Below, in pieces: positions 25,428 to 33,998 of a DNA stretch of 64,000 bases; positions within the stretch are counted from its first letter, which is position 1, and each line of letters opens with the position of its first letter. The position numbers and the translations under genes are program-made. Below the pieces are notes generated by a model. The model saw nothing but the letters and a program-made list of their open reading frames with translations. It ran no database searches and had not been told where the DNA came from. Origin of the DNA: Ancalomicrobiaceae bacterium S20 (lineage in GTDB: Bacteria > Pseudomonadota > Alphaproteobacteria > Rhizobiales > Ancalomicrobiaceae); the NCBI GenBank assembly GCA_040269895.1, contig CP158568.1:1054001-1118000 (forward strand), written 5' to 3'.

Positions 25428-25706
25428 ATGGCTCGCTTTGAGATCCAGGAAGCTGAAATGGCGGTGATGGGACAGCAGAACCTGTCGCCGGAGATCTATT
25501 TCCAGCTCGGTATCAGCTATTCGACCGGCCGCGGTGTCGATGCGGACATGATCGCCGCGCACAAGTGGTTCAACCTCGCCGCGGCGCAGGGCAAGTCGGA
25601 AGCCGCGCAGTATCGCCAGGATGTCGCCCGCGAGATGTCGTCGGCCGATATCGCCGAGGCGCAGCGCCAGGCGCGCGAGCACCTCGCGATGATGACCCGC
25701 CACTGA
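25428..25706 (+). CDS. Small Sel1-like (TPR-like) repeat protein
   Basis: 92-residue cytosolic protein. Residues about 22-60 are one Sel1 repeat: PEIYFQLGISYSTGRGVDAD then MIAAHKWFNLAAAQG, followed by a helical tail (EAAQYRQDVAREM...AQRQAREHL). Sel1 repeats mediate protein-protein contact. In Rhizobiales, short proteins of this type are encoded as single genes and are often conserved, but function is unknown. It has its own promoter region and no operon partner. Confidence 0.82.
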   Translation: MARFEIQEAEMAVMGQQNLSPEIYFQLGISYSTGRGVDADMIAAHKWFNLAAAQGKSEAAQYRQDVAREMSSADIAEAQRQAREHLAMMTRH

Positions 25707-26118
25707 ACCGCGATCGGCGCTTGGCACGGATCCGAACGAGGGGCGCGCCGTCTGGGGAGGCGGGTGCGGTCACGCGGATTGATGAGCAAGGCGCTTCCGC
25801 ATGGCGGAACGACGCGAGCCTCGGCGCATGCGGCCGGGACTCTGAAGACCATGGCCGGCGGCATGCCGGCCCAAGAGCGCGGTCCGGTCGATGCCGGACG
25901 GGCGAACGGTCGGCCGATACGGTCGGCTTGAGGATGGAACGAGACAATGCCGTGGCGCGACCGGTCCGGATGACCGTGTGAGGACCGCCGCCGACGGCCG
26001 ACGCGCAAAGTCGGATTGGGCCGGCCTCTCGGGGGGGCCGACTTGCGTGTCAAGGATTCCGGCGCCGGGCAGGGGAACCCGGCTGCCACGCGGATTTCGG
26101 ATAGGAGCAGACAAATGA
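25707..26118. other. About 410-bp intergenic region, no gene seen
   Basis: Between the Sel1-like gene and the terminator of the convergent binding-protein gene. An imperfect hairpin GCAAAGTCGG / CCGACTTGC (26005-26046, one bulge) is the only structure noted. Open frames here look like non-coding GC artefacts. Confidence 0.45.
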
Positions 26119-26149
26119 ATGCGGCCGCCCCCCTCGGGGGCGGCCGCAT
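26119..26149. terminator. Strong hairpin terminator after binding-protein gene
   Basis: 14-bp perfect stem (26119-26132 with 26136-26149), core GCGGCCGCCCCC / GGGGGCGGCCGC, 3-nt loop. It lies 22 bases beyond the stop of the minus-strand gene; GTGTTTT follows on the plus strand. Confidence 0.8.
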
Positions 26150-26170
26150 GGTGTTTTCGCGCTGGGTCGA

Positions 26171-27316
26171 TCAGGCCGAGACGAACTTCTTGGCGTATTC
26201 GGTGCGCTTGGCGACGAACCAGGACTGCTGGGCCGGCCACCACCAGAGCTTCGACAGCGCATCGCCCGGATAGGCGGCCTGGAAGAACTTCTTCGCGGCC
26301 GGCTCCATGAGGTCGACGGCGCCCTTGGCGCAGGGGTTGGAACCAAAGGCGTGGCCCCACAGGTTCGAGCCTTCCGGCGTGTTGATCCAGGAGACCCAGG
26401 CGTGCGCCTGCTCGAGGTTCTTGGCGCCCTTCAGCAGCACGAAGTTCTGCAGCCAGCCGAACGCGCCTTCCTTCGGCGCCAGATAGCCGATCGGGAAGTT
26501 CTCTTTCAAGAGCGAGCCGGCCGAGGAATCCCAGTTGAAGCCGATTACGCAGCCGTTGGTGCGGAAGGCGCCCTGGGCTTCGTTCTCGTTCGACCAGAAC
26601 TGCGCGATGTTCTTGCGCTTAGAGACGGCGAACTTGAGCGCCTCGTCCCAGTTCTTGACCATCTTGGCTTCGTCGACATAGCTGTCGTCCCACGGGAACG
26701 GCAGCTTGCCCTGGGCCTCGAGCCAGCGGCCGGCGGCGGCGAGGCCGGAGTGGCCACGCAGGACGAGTTTGCCGGCGTACTTGTCGTCGAACAGATCGCC
26801 GAGCGAGGCCTTGCCGTATTCGAGCTTCACTTCGGCCGTGTTGTACATCAGCGCCTCGGTGCCCCAGACCGAGGGGCTGGCGATGCGCTTGCCGTCGGCG
26901 GTCATCGCGGTGGCGAGCTTGCCGGTGGACATGGACGGCTCGACGCCGTCGATGTTGATCTTCTTCTCGTCCCAGGCCTGCAGGAAGCCGTTCTCGGCCC
27001 AGTTCGACAGGCGGTCGACGGTCGGCTCGGAGATGTCGAAGCTGCCGTTGGTGGCGGCGCCGGTCTTGGCCTGGGCGAGCATCTCGTCCTGGCTGCCGAG
27101 GCCGGTGAACTTGATCTTGATGCCGGTCTTCTTCTCGAAGGCGGCGAAGACCTGCGGGAACTCGTCGTAGCCGGCCCAGCCGAGGAAGTTCAGCTCGCCG
27201 GAGGAGGCGAGGGAGCCCTTCACGATGAAGGGGGCGGCGAGGCCGACGGCACCGGCCGCGGCCGTGCCCTTGAGGAGGTGACGACGGGTCAGACCGCCAG
27301 AACGAATACGTGACAT
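26171..27316 (-). CDS. Tat-exported ABC transporter substrate-binding protein (polyamine/PotD-like type)
   Basis: 381 residues. The N-terminus has a twin-arginine signal, LTRRHLLKG followed by a hydrophobic AAAGAVGLAAPF. The mature protein is an extracellular solute-binding protein of the PotD/PotF (SBP_bac_8/13) type: GELNFLGWAGYDEFP, FEKKTGIKIKFTGLGSQDEM, PSVWGTEALMYNT, HAWVSWINTPEG. The ligand could be a polyamine, amino acid or other organic cation. No permease or ATPase gene is adjacent; the three genes upstream on the same strand are oxidoreductases and a dehydratase. A 153-bp gap separates it from the aldehyde dehydrogenase, so it may have its own promoter. Confidence 0.88.
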   Translation of the reverse strand: MSRIRSGGLTRRHLLKGTAAAGAVGLAAPFIVKGSLASSGELNFLGWAGYDEFPQVFAAFEKKTGIKIKFTGLGSQDEMLAQAKTGAATNGSFDISEPTVDRLSNWAENGFLQAWDEKKINIDGVEPSMSTGKLATAMTADGKRIASPSVWGTEALMYNTAEVKLEYGKASLGDLFDDKYAGKLVLRGHSGLAAAGRWLEAQGKLPFPWDDSYVDEAKMVKNWDEALKFAVSKRKNIAQFWSNENEAQGAFRTNGCVIGFNWDSSAGSLLKENFPIGYLAPKEGAFGWLQNFVLLKGAKNLEQAHAWVSWINTPEGSNLWGHAFGSNPCAKGAVDLMEPAAKKFFQAAYPGDALSKLWWWPAQQSWFVAKRTEYAKKFVSA

Positions 27317-27469
27317 CGAACGACTCCCTTGCTTCGCTTGAACTGCATGACCGGGTGTCGGGCACCCCTCATCCGGCTGGTCGCCCCGCCACGATCGCCG
27401 ATCGTGCTCGTCCGGGAGAGACCGTCCTTCGAGTTCCTCGTCGTCCTCGGCGTGGTGCGCGCACGCGCC

Positions 27470-28960
27470 TCAGCCGCGGATCGTGATCGTCTTCGTGGCG
27501 GTATAGGCGTCGATGCCCTCCCGGCCCTTTTCCCGGCCGTAGCCGGATTTGCCCATGCCGCCGAACGGAAGCGCGATGCCCCCCGCCCAATAATCGTTGA
27601 CGGTGACCTGACCCGCCACGATCTCCCGGGCGAGCCGCATGGCCCGTCCGATGTCGCGTGTGTAGATCCCCGCATAGAGACCGTATTCCGTCCCGTTCGC
27701 CGCCGCCAGTGCCGCGTCGTCGTCATCGACCACCTGCACCGACAGGACCGGACCGAAGATCTCTTCACAGACGCAAGCATCGTCGGCGGGCAGGTCGTCG
27801 ATGATGGTCGGGCGGTAGAACCAGCCGGTATCGGCGATCGCATCGGCGCCGATGCCGCCGCCGGTCACGATGCTGCGGCCGCGGGCGCGCGCCGCATCGA
27901 CATGGGTGCGAATGCGCGCGAGCTGAGCCGGCGAATTGATCGCGCCGACGTCGGCGCCGCGCAGGCCGTGACCGACCTTCAGCGCCTTGGTCAGCGTCAC
28001 GATCTTCTCGACCAGGGCGCCATGGATCGACCGCTCGACGATCAGGCGCGAGCCGGCGGAACAGACCTGGCCGGCATTGCAGAAGATGGCCCAGAGCACG
28101 CCTTCGGCGGCTGCGTCGAGGTCGCAATCGCCGAGGCAGACGACCGGCGACTTGCCGCCGAGTTCGAGCGTCAGGCTCGCCACGTTGGGGGCGGCAGACT
28201 GCGCCACGCGGACGCCGGTGGCGACCGAGCCGGTGAAGGTGATGTGGCGGACGGCCGGATGGGCGACCAGCGGCGCGCCGGCATCGGTGCCGAGGCCGGT
28301 CACGACGTTGAGCACGCCGGCGGGCAGGCCGGCCTCCGACAGGATGCCGGCGAAGAGCAGCGCGGTGAAGGGCGTCGTCTCGGCCGGCTTGGCGACCGCC
28401 GAGCAGCCGGCGGCGAGGGCCGACGCGATGCCGCGCGCGAAGGTCGACGAGGGATAGTTCCAGGGGATGATGTGCGCGGTGACGCCGACCGGCTCGTTGA
28501 CCGTGAAGCTGGTCAGGTCGGGGCCGAGCGGGATCGAGGCGCCCTCGTGGAGCTCGGCGAGACCGCCGTAATAGTCGAACAGGCGGGCGACATTGGCGAT
28601 GTCGCCGCGCGCCTCGGCGATGGTCTTGCCGGAATCGAGCACCTCCATGAAGGCCAGCGTCTCGGCCCGCTCGCGCACTAGGCGCGCGGCCGCCGCGAGC
28701 ACGCGGCGGCGTTCGATCGGCGTCGAGCGGCGCCAGAGCACGGCGGCGCGCGCCGCCGACGCGACGGCCCGCTCGACGTCCTCGGCATCACCGGCGGCGA
28801 AGCTCGCGAAGGCCTTGCCGAGGCCGGGATCGAAGGCTTCCATCGTGCCGCCGTTCGCCGAGGGGCGATAGGCACCGTCGATGAAATGGCCGGAGGGCAG
28901 GGCCGGCAGCGTACCGTCCTTGAAATAGGCCGCGGCGAGGGTTTCGGCGGTGGTGCTCAC
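27470..28960 (-). CDS. NAD(P)-dependent aldehyde dehydrogenase
   Basis: 496 residues, GTG start at 28960 overlapping the stop of the upstream dehydratase gene (GTGA). Standard ALDH fold: cofactor-site PWNYP (166-170), KPAE (191-194), GSVATG; general base E266 in LELGGKSP; nucleophile C300 in NAGQVCSAGSR. C-terminal EEIFGPVL and the PFGGMGKSGYGREKG oligomerisation end are intact. It resembles betaine-aldehyde and related dehydrogenases. In context it likely oxidises the aldehyde made by the GMC enzyme two genes upstream. The specific substrate is inferred only. Confidence 0.92.
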   Translation of the reverse strand: MSTTAETLAAAYFKDGTLPALPSGHFIDGAYRPSANGGTMEAFDPGLGKAFASFAAGDAEDVERAVASAARAAVLWRRSTPIERRRVLAAAARLVRERAETLAFMEVLDSGKTIAEARGDIANVARLFDYYGGLAELHEGASIPLGPDLTSFTVNEPVGVTAHIIPWNYPSSTFARGIASALAAGCSAVAKPAETTPFTALLFAGILSEAGLPAGVLNVVTGLGTDAGAPLVAHPAVRHITFTGSVATGVRVAQSAAPNVASLTLELGGKSPVVCLGDCDLDAAAEGVLWAIFCNAGQVCSAGSRLIVERSIHGALVEKIVTLTKALKVGHGLRGADVGAINSPAQLARIRTHVDAARARGRSIVTGGGIGADAIADTGWFYRPTIIDDLPADDACVCEEIFGPVLSVQVVDDDDAALAAANGTEYGLYAGIYTRDIGRAMRLAREIVAGQVTVNDYWAGGIALPFGGMGKSGYGREKGREGIDAYTATKTITIRG

Positions 28961-30066
28961 TGTTCGGCCTCGCTGACCTGGCGGACGGCCTTGTCGAGCC
29001 AGGCGGGGTTGATCTCGACGCCCCAGCCGGGTGCATCCGGGATTTTCGCGCGGCCGGCATCGATGGCGAAGGGATCGCCGAGGAACAGGCCGTCCTGCCA
29101 CGGGTAGTAGTCGTCGCCCTCGATCGAGAATTCGAGGTACTTGCCGGCGTTGGGGATCGCGCCGAGCATGTGCATGGTGCACATCGTCACCAGCGAGAGA
29201 TTGGCGCTGTGCGGCGTCACCGGCAGGCCCGCGGCTTCGCCCAGGCGGCAGACCCTGAGCGTGCGCGACAGGCCGCCCATGTACATGATGTCGGGCTGCA
29301 GCACGTCGACCGCACGCATCTCGATCATGCGTTCCCAGATGCCGATCTCGCAGTCCTGCTCGCCGCCGGTGACGTCGAGCGACAAGGCGTCGGTGACCTG
29401 CTTGGTCTGCTCGAGCTTCCAGTACGGGCAGGGTTCCTCGAAGTGGCTGATGCCCTCGGCCTCGAGCATGTGGCCGACCTCGATGGCGCGGGCCGGCGAG
29501 AAGCCGCTGTTGCCATCGACCAGCTTGGCGATGCCGTCGCCGAGCGCGCGGGCGACGGTCGGGATCACCGCCTCGGTGCGGCCGGGCCACTCGTCGATGT
29601 CGCGGCCGCATTCGGCGCCGACGCGCCACTTGAAGGCGTCGAAGCCCTTTTCGTCGCGCAGCCTGACGAAGCGGGCGGCCTCGGCTTCGGGCGTGATGTC
29701 GCGCTTCATCGACGAGGCGTAGGCGCGGAGGAAGCCCGGCTTGCCGCCGATCAGCTCGACCACCGGCTTGCCCTCGAGCTTGCCGCGCAGGTCCCACATG
29801 GCGGTGTCGAGGCCGGCGAGCGCGCGGCAGCGATAGCTGCCGGGGAACTTGTGCTCGCGTTCCTCGACGAGATCGATCAGCGCATCGACATCGAGCGCGC
29901 TGCGGCCGAGCACCCACGGCGCGACCTGCCGATGGAACACCGTCGCGGTGATGTCCGCATGGTAGGTCGAGGTCTGGCCCCAGCCGACGTCGCCGGTGTC
30001 GGTCGTCAGCTTGACGAAGCAGACGTAGGCGTTGGTGAAGGTCTCGAGCTTGGCGATCTTGGGCAT
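28957..30066 (-). CDS. Mandelate racemase/muconate lactonizing family protein (acid-sugar dehydratase-like)
   Basis: 369-residue enolase-superfamily enzyme. ATG 30066 is used. The metal ligands are visible: D184 in LVDGNSG, E210 in HFEEP, E236 in GGEQD. Catalytic residues include K146 in AFKWRVG and the D259/H286 dyad (QPDI, TPHSAN), the layout of the mandelate-racemase/galactonate-dehydratase group. It probably dehydrates an aldonic or uronic acid. It is the second gene of a GMC-dehydratase-aldehyde dehydrogenase operon, overlapping the next start by 4 bases. Confidence 0.92.
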   Translation of the reverse strand: MPKIAKLETFTNAYVCFVKLTTDTGDVGWGQTSTYHADITATVFHRQVAPWVLGRSALDVDALIDLVEEREHKFPGSYRCRALAGLDTAMWDLRGKLEGKPVVELIGGKPGFLRAYASSMKRDITPEAEAARFVRLRDEKGFDAFKWRVGAECGRDIDEWPGRTEAVIPTVARALGDGIAKLVDGNSGFSPARAIEVGHMLEAEGISHFEEPCPYWKLEQTKQVTDALSLDVTGGEQDCEIGIWERMIEMRAVDVLQPDIMYMGGLSRTLRVCRLGEAAGLPVTPHSANLSLVTMCTMHMLGAIPNAGKYLEFSIEGDDYYPWQDGLFLGDPFAIDAGRAKIPDAPGWGVEINPAWLDKAVRQVSEAEQ

Positions 30067-30095
30067 ATCGCGGGTCCGGGCTCCGGAGAGGCGTT

Positions 30096-31703
30096 TCAGC
30101 CGGCGGCGATCATGGCGGCGGCCTTGTGGCCGACCATGATCGCCGGGGCGTTGGTGTTGGCGGAGGTGACATTCGGAAAGATCGACGTGTCGGCGATGCG
30201 CAGGCCTTCGACCCCGTGGACCTTGAGGTCCGGGCCGACCACGCCGTCGGCCGCTTGCGGCGCCATGCGGCAGGTGCCGCAGAGGTGGAACACCGAGCCC
30301 GAGCGCTTGCGGAAATCCTCCACGATCGCCTCGTCGGAGGCGCGCGCGGGATCGAACAGGGTGATCGCGGCCGCGAGCGCCTTCATCGCGCGGGTTTCCT
30401 GCAGGCGCGCGACCAGCCGGGCGCCGGCGAGCACGTCGGCGAGGTCGCGATCGGTCGAGAGGTAGTTCGGGCGGATGCGCGGCTGGGCGAGCGGATCGGC
30501 GCCGGCGATGTCGATGCGGCCGGTGCTGGTCGGGCGGCAGGCGTTGAAGCTCAGGATGAAGCCCGGCCACGGGTCGGGCTTGGAGAGTTTGCGCTGGCCG
30601 GCGATCTCGGTCGAGTAGGACAGCGGGTTGAAATAGAGCTGCATGTCGGGGCGCGCGAGCTCCGGCGAGGAGCGAACCAGGCCGCCCATCTGGTTGACCG
30701 ACAGGCTGAGCGCGCCGGTGCGGGTCGCCAGGAAGCGGATGCCGGCGGCGATGCGGCCGGGCCAGGTGCCGAGCACGGCGTTCAGCGTCGGTTCGGTGGC
30801 GCGGTAGTAGTAGTTGATGCCGAGATGGTCTTGCAGATGGCCGCCGACGCCGGGCGCGTCATGGACGACGGGCACGCCGAGACCGGCGAGGAGCGCGCCC
30901 GGGCCGACGCCCGAGCGCTGCAGGATCGCCGGCGAGCCGACCGCGCCGGCCGAGAGCACGATCTCGGCGCGGGCGCGGTAGCTCCGCCGCTCGCCGCCGA
31001 TCAGGCATTCGACCGTGCGGGCGCGGCGGCCTTCGAAGCCGATGCGGTCGACGATCAGGCCGGTGGCGACGGTCAGGTTCGGCCGCTTCATGGCCGGGCG
31101 CAGGAAGGCGTCGGCGGCCGAGCAGCGCAGGCCCTTGCGCGTGTTGATCAGGTAGGGGCCGACGCCCTCGGCCTCGGTCAGGCCGAGGTCCGACACGATC
31201 GGCAGGCCTGCCTCGCGGGCGGCGGCGAGATAGTGCCGCTTCAGCGGATGATATTCGGCCTCGCGGTCGGAGACCCAGAGCGGGCCGTCGCCGCGCGCGC
31301 TGCCGTCGCCGGCGACCCGGCGCTCGAACGAACGGAACACCGGCTCGACGTCGGACCAGCCCCAGCCGGGATTGCCGGCATCGCGCCAGTCGTCGAAATC
31401 GCCGGGCAGCCCGCGCGCATAGACCATCGCGTTGATCGAACTCGAGCCGCCGAGCACCTTGCCGCGCGGGACGTAGACGACGCGGTCGCCGAGGCCGGGG
31501 TCGGGGAGGGACTCGAAGCGCCAGTTGACCGCCGGGTCGAAGAAGGACTTGCCGTAGCCGATCGGGGTCTTGATCCAGAAGCGGAAATCGCTGCCGCCGG
31601 CCTCGATCAGCAGGACCGAGCGGCGCGGATCGGCGCTCAGCCGGTCGGCGACCACGCAGCCGGCGGACCCGGCCCCCACGACGATGTAGTCGAACTCCTG
31701 CAA
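30096..31703 (-). CDS. GMC-family FAD-dependent oxidoreductase (choline/alcohol dehydrogenase-like)
   Basis: 535 residues from TTG 31703, which gives the typical start MQEFDYIVVGAGSAGC; a TTG at 31733 is an alternative adding 10 residues. FAD-binding signature VVGAGSAGCVVADRL, GMC signature 1 PRGKVLGGSSSINAMVY, signature 2 GAVGSPAILQRSGVGP, and the C-terminal active-site block HLCGTCRMA with NTNAPAIMVGHKAA are intact. Such enzymes oxidise primary alcohols to aldehydes. It is the first gene of the catabolic operon, 29 bases ahead of the dehydratase gene, and divergent from a LysR regulator. Confidence 0.93.
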   Translation of the reverse strand: MQEFDYIVVGAGSAGCVVADRLSADPRRSVLLIEAGGSDFRFWIKTPIGYGKSFFDPAVNWRFESLPDPGLGDRVVYVPRGKVLGGSSSINAMVYARGLPGDFDDWRDAGNPGWGWSDVEPVFRSFERRVAGDGSARGDGPLWVSDREAEYHPLKRHYLAAAREAGLPIVSDLGLTEAEGVGPYLINTRKGLRCSAADAFLRPAMKRPNLTVATGLIVDRIGFEGRRARTVECLIGGERRSYRARAEIVLSAGAVGSPAILQRSGVGPGALLAGLGVPVVHDAPGVGGHLQDHLGINYYYRATEPTLNAVLGTWPGRIAAGIRFLATRTGALSLSVNQMGGLVRSSPELARPDMQLYFNPLSYSTEIAGQRKLSKPDPWPGFILSFNACRPTSTGRIDIAGADPLAQPRIRPNYLSTDRDLADVLAGARLVARLQETRAMKALAAAITLFDPARASDEAIVEDFRKRSGSVFHLCGTCRMAPQAADGVVGPDLKVHGVEGLRIADTSIFPNVTSANTNAPAIMVGHKAAAMIAAG

Positions 31704-31881
31704 GCGCGGCCCCCGTCGTTCCGTCCGTGGCAAACTTGTTCGGCGAGGGATGTTGACACCGGGGCAGCCGTCAAACCATCAATATCAAACCGGTCTCAGG
31801 CCTTGTTCCTCTTTGGCCTCGTGCGCACGGATCGAGGGTCGCGCGGACACACCGCGCGACCGTGATGGGAAGGTTCGGCCG

Positions 31882-32811
31882 ATGGCCTATTCGTTGGCAT
31901 TGCTCGTCAATCTGCGCAGCTTCGAGGCTGCGGCCCGGCATCTGAGCTTCGCCAAGGCGGCGGTCGAGCTCGGGCTGACCCCGGCGGCGGTCAGCCAGCA
32001 GATGAAGGCGCTCGAGGCCCATCTCGGCTTCTCGCTGTTCGAGCGGCTGCCACGCGGGGTCAGGCTCACGGCGATCGCCCGCGCCTATCTGCCCTCCGTG
32101 CGAAAATCGCTCGATGAACTGACCACGGCGACCGCCGGCCTGTTCGGCACCAAGGGCTCGCGCAGCCTGACCATCCGCTGCCCGGTCAGCTACGCGACGC
32201 TCTGTCTGTCGCCGCGGCTGCCGGCGTTTCGCGCCATGCATCCGGGCGTGCAGATCAGCGTCTATTCGTCGGTCTGGGCCGACGATCTCGACGACGATCG
32301 CATCGATCTCGACATTCGCTGGGGCAGCGGTGCCAGTGGCGACGGGCGCTGGGAGAATTTCGACGCGACGCCGCTCGATCGCGCGGTTTCGATCCCGGCG
32401 TGTCCGCCGGGGACGGTTTTCGGTCCGGACCCGGCCGAGGCGGTGCGTCGGCTCGCGGCCGTGTGTCCGATCCATATCCTCGGCTGCGACAATCTCTGGA
32501 GCAGTTTCGCGCGTGCCGAGGGCTGGCCGGAAGGCTCGCTCGGCACCGGCGTGCTGGTCGACAGCACGGTCGTGGCGCTGTCGATGGTCGCGGCGGGCAT
32601 GGGGACGGCGCTGGTGTCGCCGGATCTGGCGCGCGGCCATCTCGCGGAGGGCCGCATCGTGGCGCCGCCCGGCCTTTCCTATGGCCATGACGGCTGCCAC
32701 CACGTGCTGATCCCGCGCCGCAAGGTGCAGTCGCCGCTGGCGCTCCTGTTCCGCGACTGGCTGGTCGAGGCCGAGAGCGCCTTCGAGCGGCGCGACGCGC
32801 GCGTCGCCTGA
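31882..32811 (+). CDS. LysR-family transcriptional regulator (GcvA-like), divergent from GMC operon
   Basis: 309 residues from ATG 31882 (GGGAAGG upstream). N-terminal winged HTH: NLRSFEAAARHLSFAKAAVELGLTPAAVSQQMKALE in two parts, residues about 9-45, followed by the LysR-substrate domain. The sequence is closest in style to the GcvA subgroup (DIRWGSG, ALVSPDLARGHLAEGRIV). The 178-bp intergenic region with the divergent GMC gene suggests that it controls that catabolic operon. No T-N11-A operator was securely identified. Confidence 0.9.
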   Translation: MAYSLALLVNLRSFEAAARHLSFAKAAVELGLTPAAVSQQMKALEAHLGFSLFERLPRGVRLTAIARAYLPSVRKSLDELTTATAGLFGTKGSRSLTIRCPVSYATLCLSPRLPAFRAMHPGVQISVYSSVWADDLDDDRIDLDIRWGSGASGDGRWENFDATPLDRAVSIPACPPGTVFGPDPAEAVRRLAAVCPIHILGCDNLWSSFARAEGWPEGSLGTGVLVDSTVVALSMVAAGMGTALVSPDLARGHLAEGRIVAPPGLSYGHDGCHHVLIPRRKVQSPLALLFRDWLVEAESAFERRDARVA

Positions 32812-32835
32812 GCCGTGTACAGGCTCGGCGCCCGT

Positions 32836-32894
32836 CGGGGCAGGGCCAATCGGGGCAGGGCCAATCAGGGTTGGGCCAATCGGGGTTGGGCAGT
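32836..32894. repeat. 15-bp tandem repeat between two convergent LysR genes
   Basis: Four units of the type CGGGGCAGGGCCAAT start at 32836, 32851, 32866 and 32881; the third and fourth have TT for CA. It fills the 87-bp gap between two convergent regulator genes. The unit length of five codons keeps a frame open on the minus strand, but no gene is implied. Confidence 0.88.
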
Positions 32895-32898
32895 CGGA

Positions 32899-33801
32899 TC
32901 AGGGCGAGCCGGAACTCTCGACGGCGGCGAGCAGATGCGCGGCGAAAGCCTCGGCCGCGTCGGGCAGGCGGCGGCCGAGCATGGCCTGGACCTGATAATG
33001 GCGCTGGTCGATCGACGGGCCGCTGATCGGCACCGAGACGACGCGATTGCCGGTCCGGCGCGAATGCACGGTAAAGGCGCTCGCGACGGTCAGGCCGCCG
33101 CCTTCCTCGACGAAGCTCCACAGACCCGCGATGTAGTTCGATTCCAGGATCGGCTGCACGGCGATGCCTTCGAGGCCGCAGGCGATCTCGAACAGCTGGC
33201 GCGCGGTGGTGTTCTTTTCCGGCAACGCGAGCGGTTCGGCGGCGAGTTCGGAAAGCGAGACCGCGACGCGGCCCGCGAAGGGATGGTCGATCGGCGCCAC
33301 CGCCAGGATCGGCGCCCGGCCGGAGCCGATCAGGCGCACGTCGGCCTCGGGCGCAAAGGTGAAGGTCGCGCCGATATCGACATCACCGTCACGCACCAGG
33401 CGCGTGACGTTGGCCGGTGCCGTGATCTTCAGCTCGAAGCGGATGCCCGGATAGCGCTCGCGAAAGCTGCGGATCGCGGCCGGCACCAGCATCATGCCGA
33501 AGCCCTCGGTCGCGCCGATGCGGACGGCGCCGGTGGCGAGGCCCTGCAGCAATTTCAGCTCGGTGACGATCGCCTCTTCCTCGAGAAAGGCGCGGCGGGC
33601 ATGGCGGGCGAGGATCTCGCCGGCCGGGCTCGGCACCATGCCGCGCGGCCGGCGCTCGAACAATTCGACGCCGAGTTCGGCCTCGAGCCCGGCGATCTGA
33701 CGGCTGATCGCCGAAGAGGCGACGTTGAGCCGGCTCGAGGCCTCCGCGATCGAGCCGGTGCGGGCGACTTCAAGAAAATAGCGCAAGGCCGTGTTGTTCA
33801 T
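32899..33801 (-). CDS. LysR-family transcriptional regulator, divergent from peptide ABC operon
   Basis: 300 residues. N-terminal HTH: LRYFLEVARTGSIAEASSRLN then VASSAISRQIAGLEAELG (about 6-44), followed by RPRGMVPSPAGE. The effector domain begins GAVRIGATEGFG. Start ATG 33801. The 197-bp gap to the divergently transcribed dpp-like operon makes that operon, with its M20 peptidases, the likely target. It carries no unusual feature. Confidence 0.9.
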   Translation of the reverse strand: MNNTALRYFLEVARTGSIAEASSRLNVASSAISRQIAGLEAELGVELFERRPRGMVPSPAGEILARHARRAFLEEEAIVTELKLLQGLATGAVRIGATEGFGMMLVPAAIRSFRERYPGIRFELKITAPANVTRLVRDGDVDIGATFTFAPEADVRLIGSGRAPILAVAPIDHPFAGRVAVSLSELAAEPLALPEKNTTARQLFEIACGLEGIAVQPILESNYIAGLWSFVEEGGGLTVASAFTVHSRRTGNRVVSVPISGPSIDQRHYQVQAMLGRRLPDAAEAFAAHLLAAVESSGSP

Positions 33802-33998
33802 CGAAAATCCGCGAAAATGCGCTGCTTTTGCTGCATTGCACGCCGGTCAGCCTCGACTCGCGCCCGCCGGCGGAGGTGGAGAGCGTTGCCGATCTGGCAA
33901 CGAAACATTCGATAGATTATAATTGCGGCATGCCTTTGTGCTCAATACCGTGTCATGGCCAATTTGTTTGCACCGCAACATCGGACGGGGGTTGGGGC

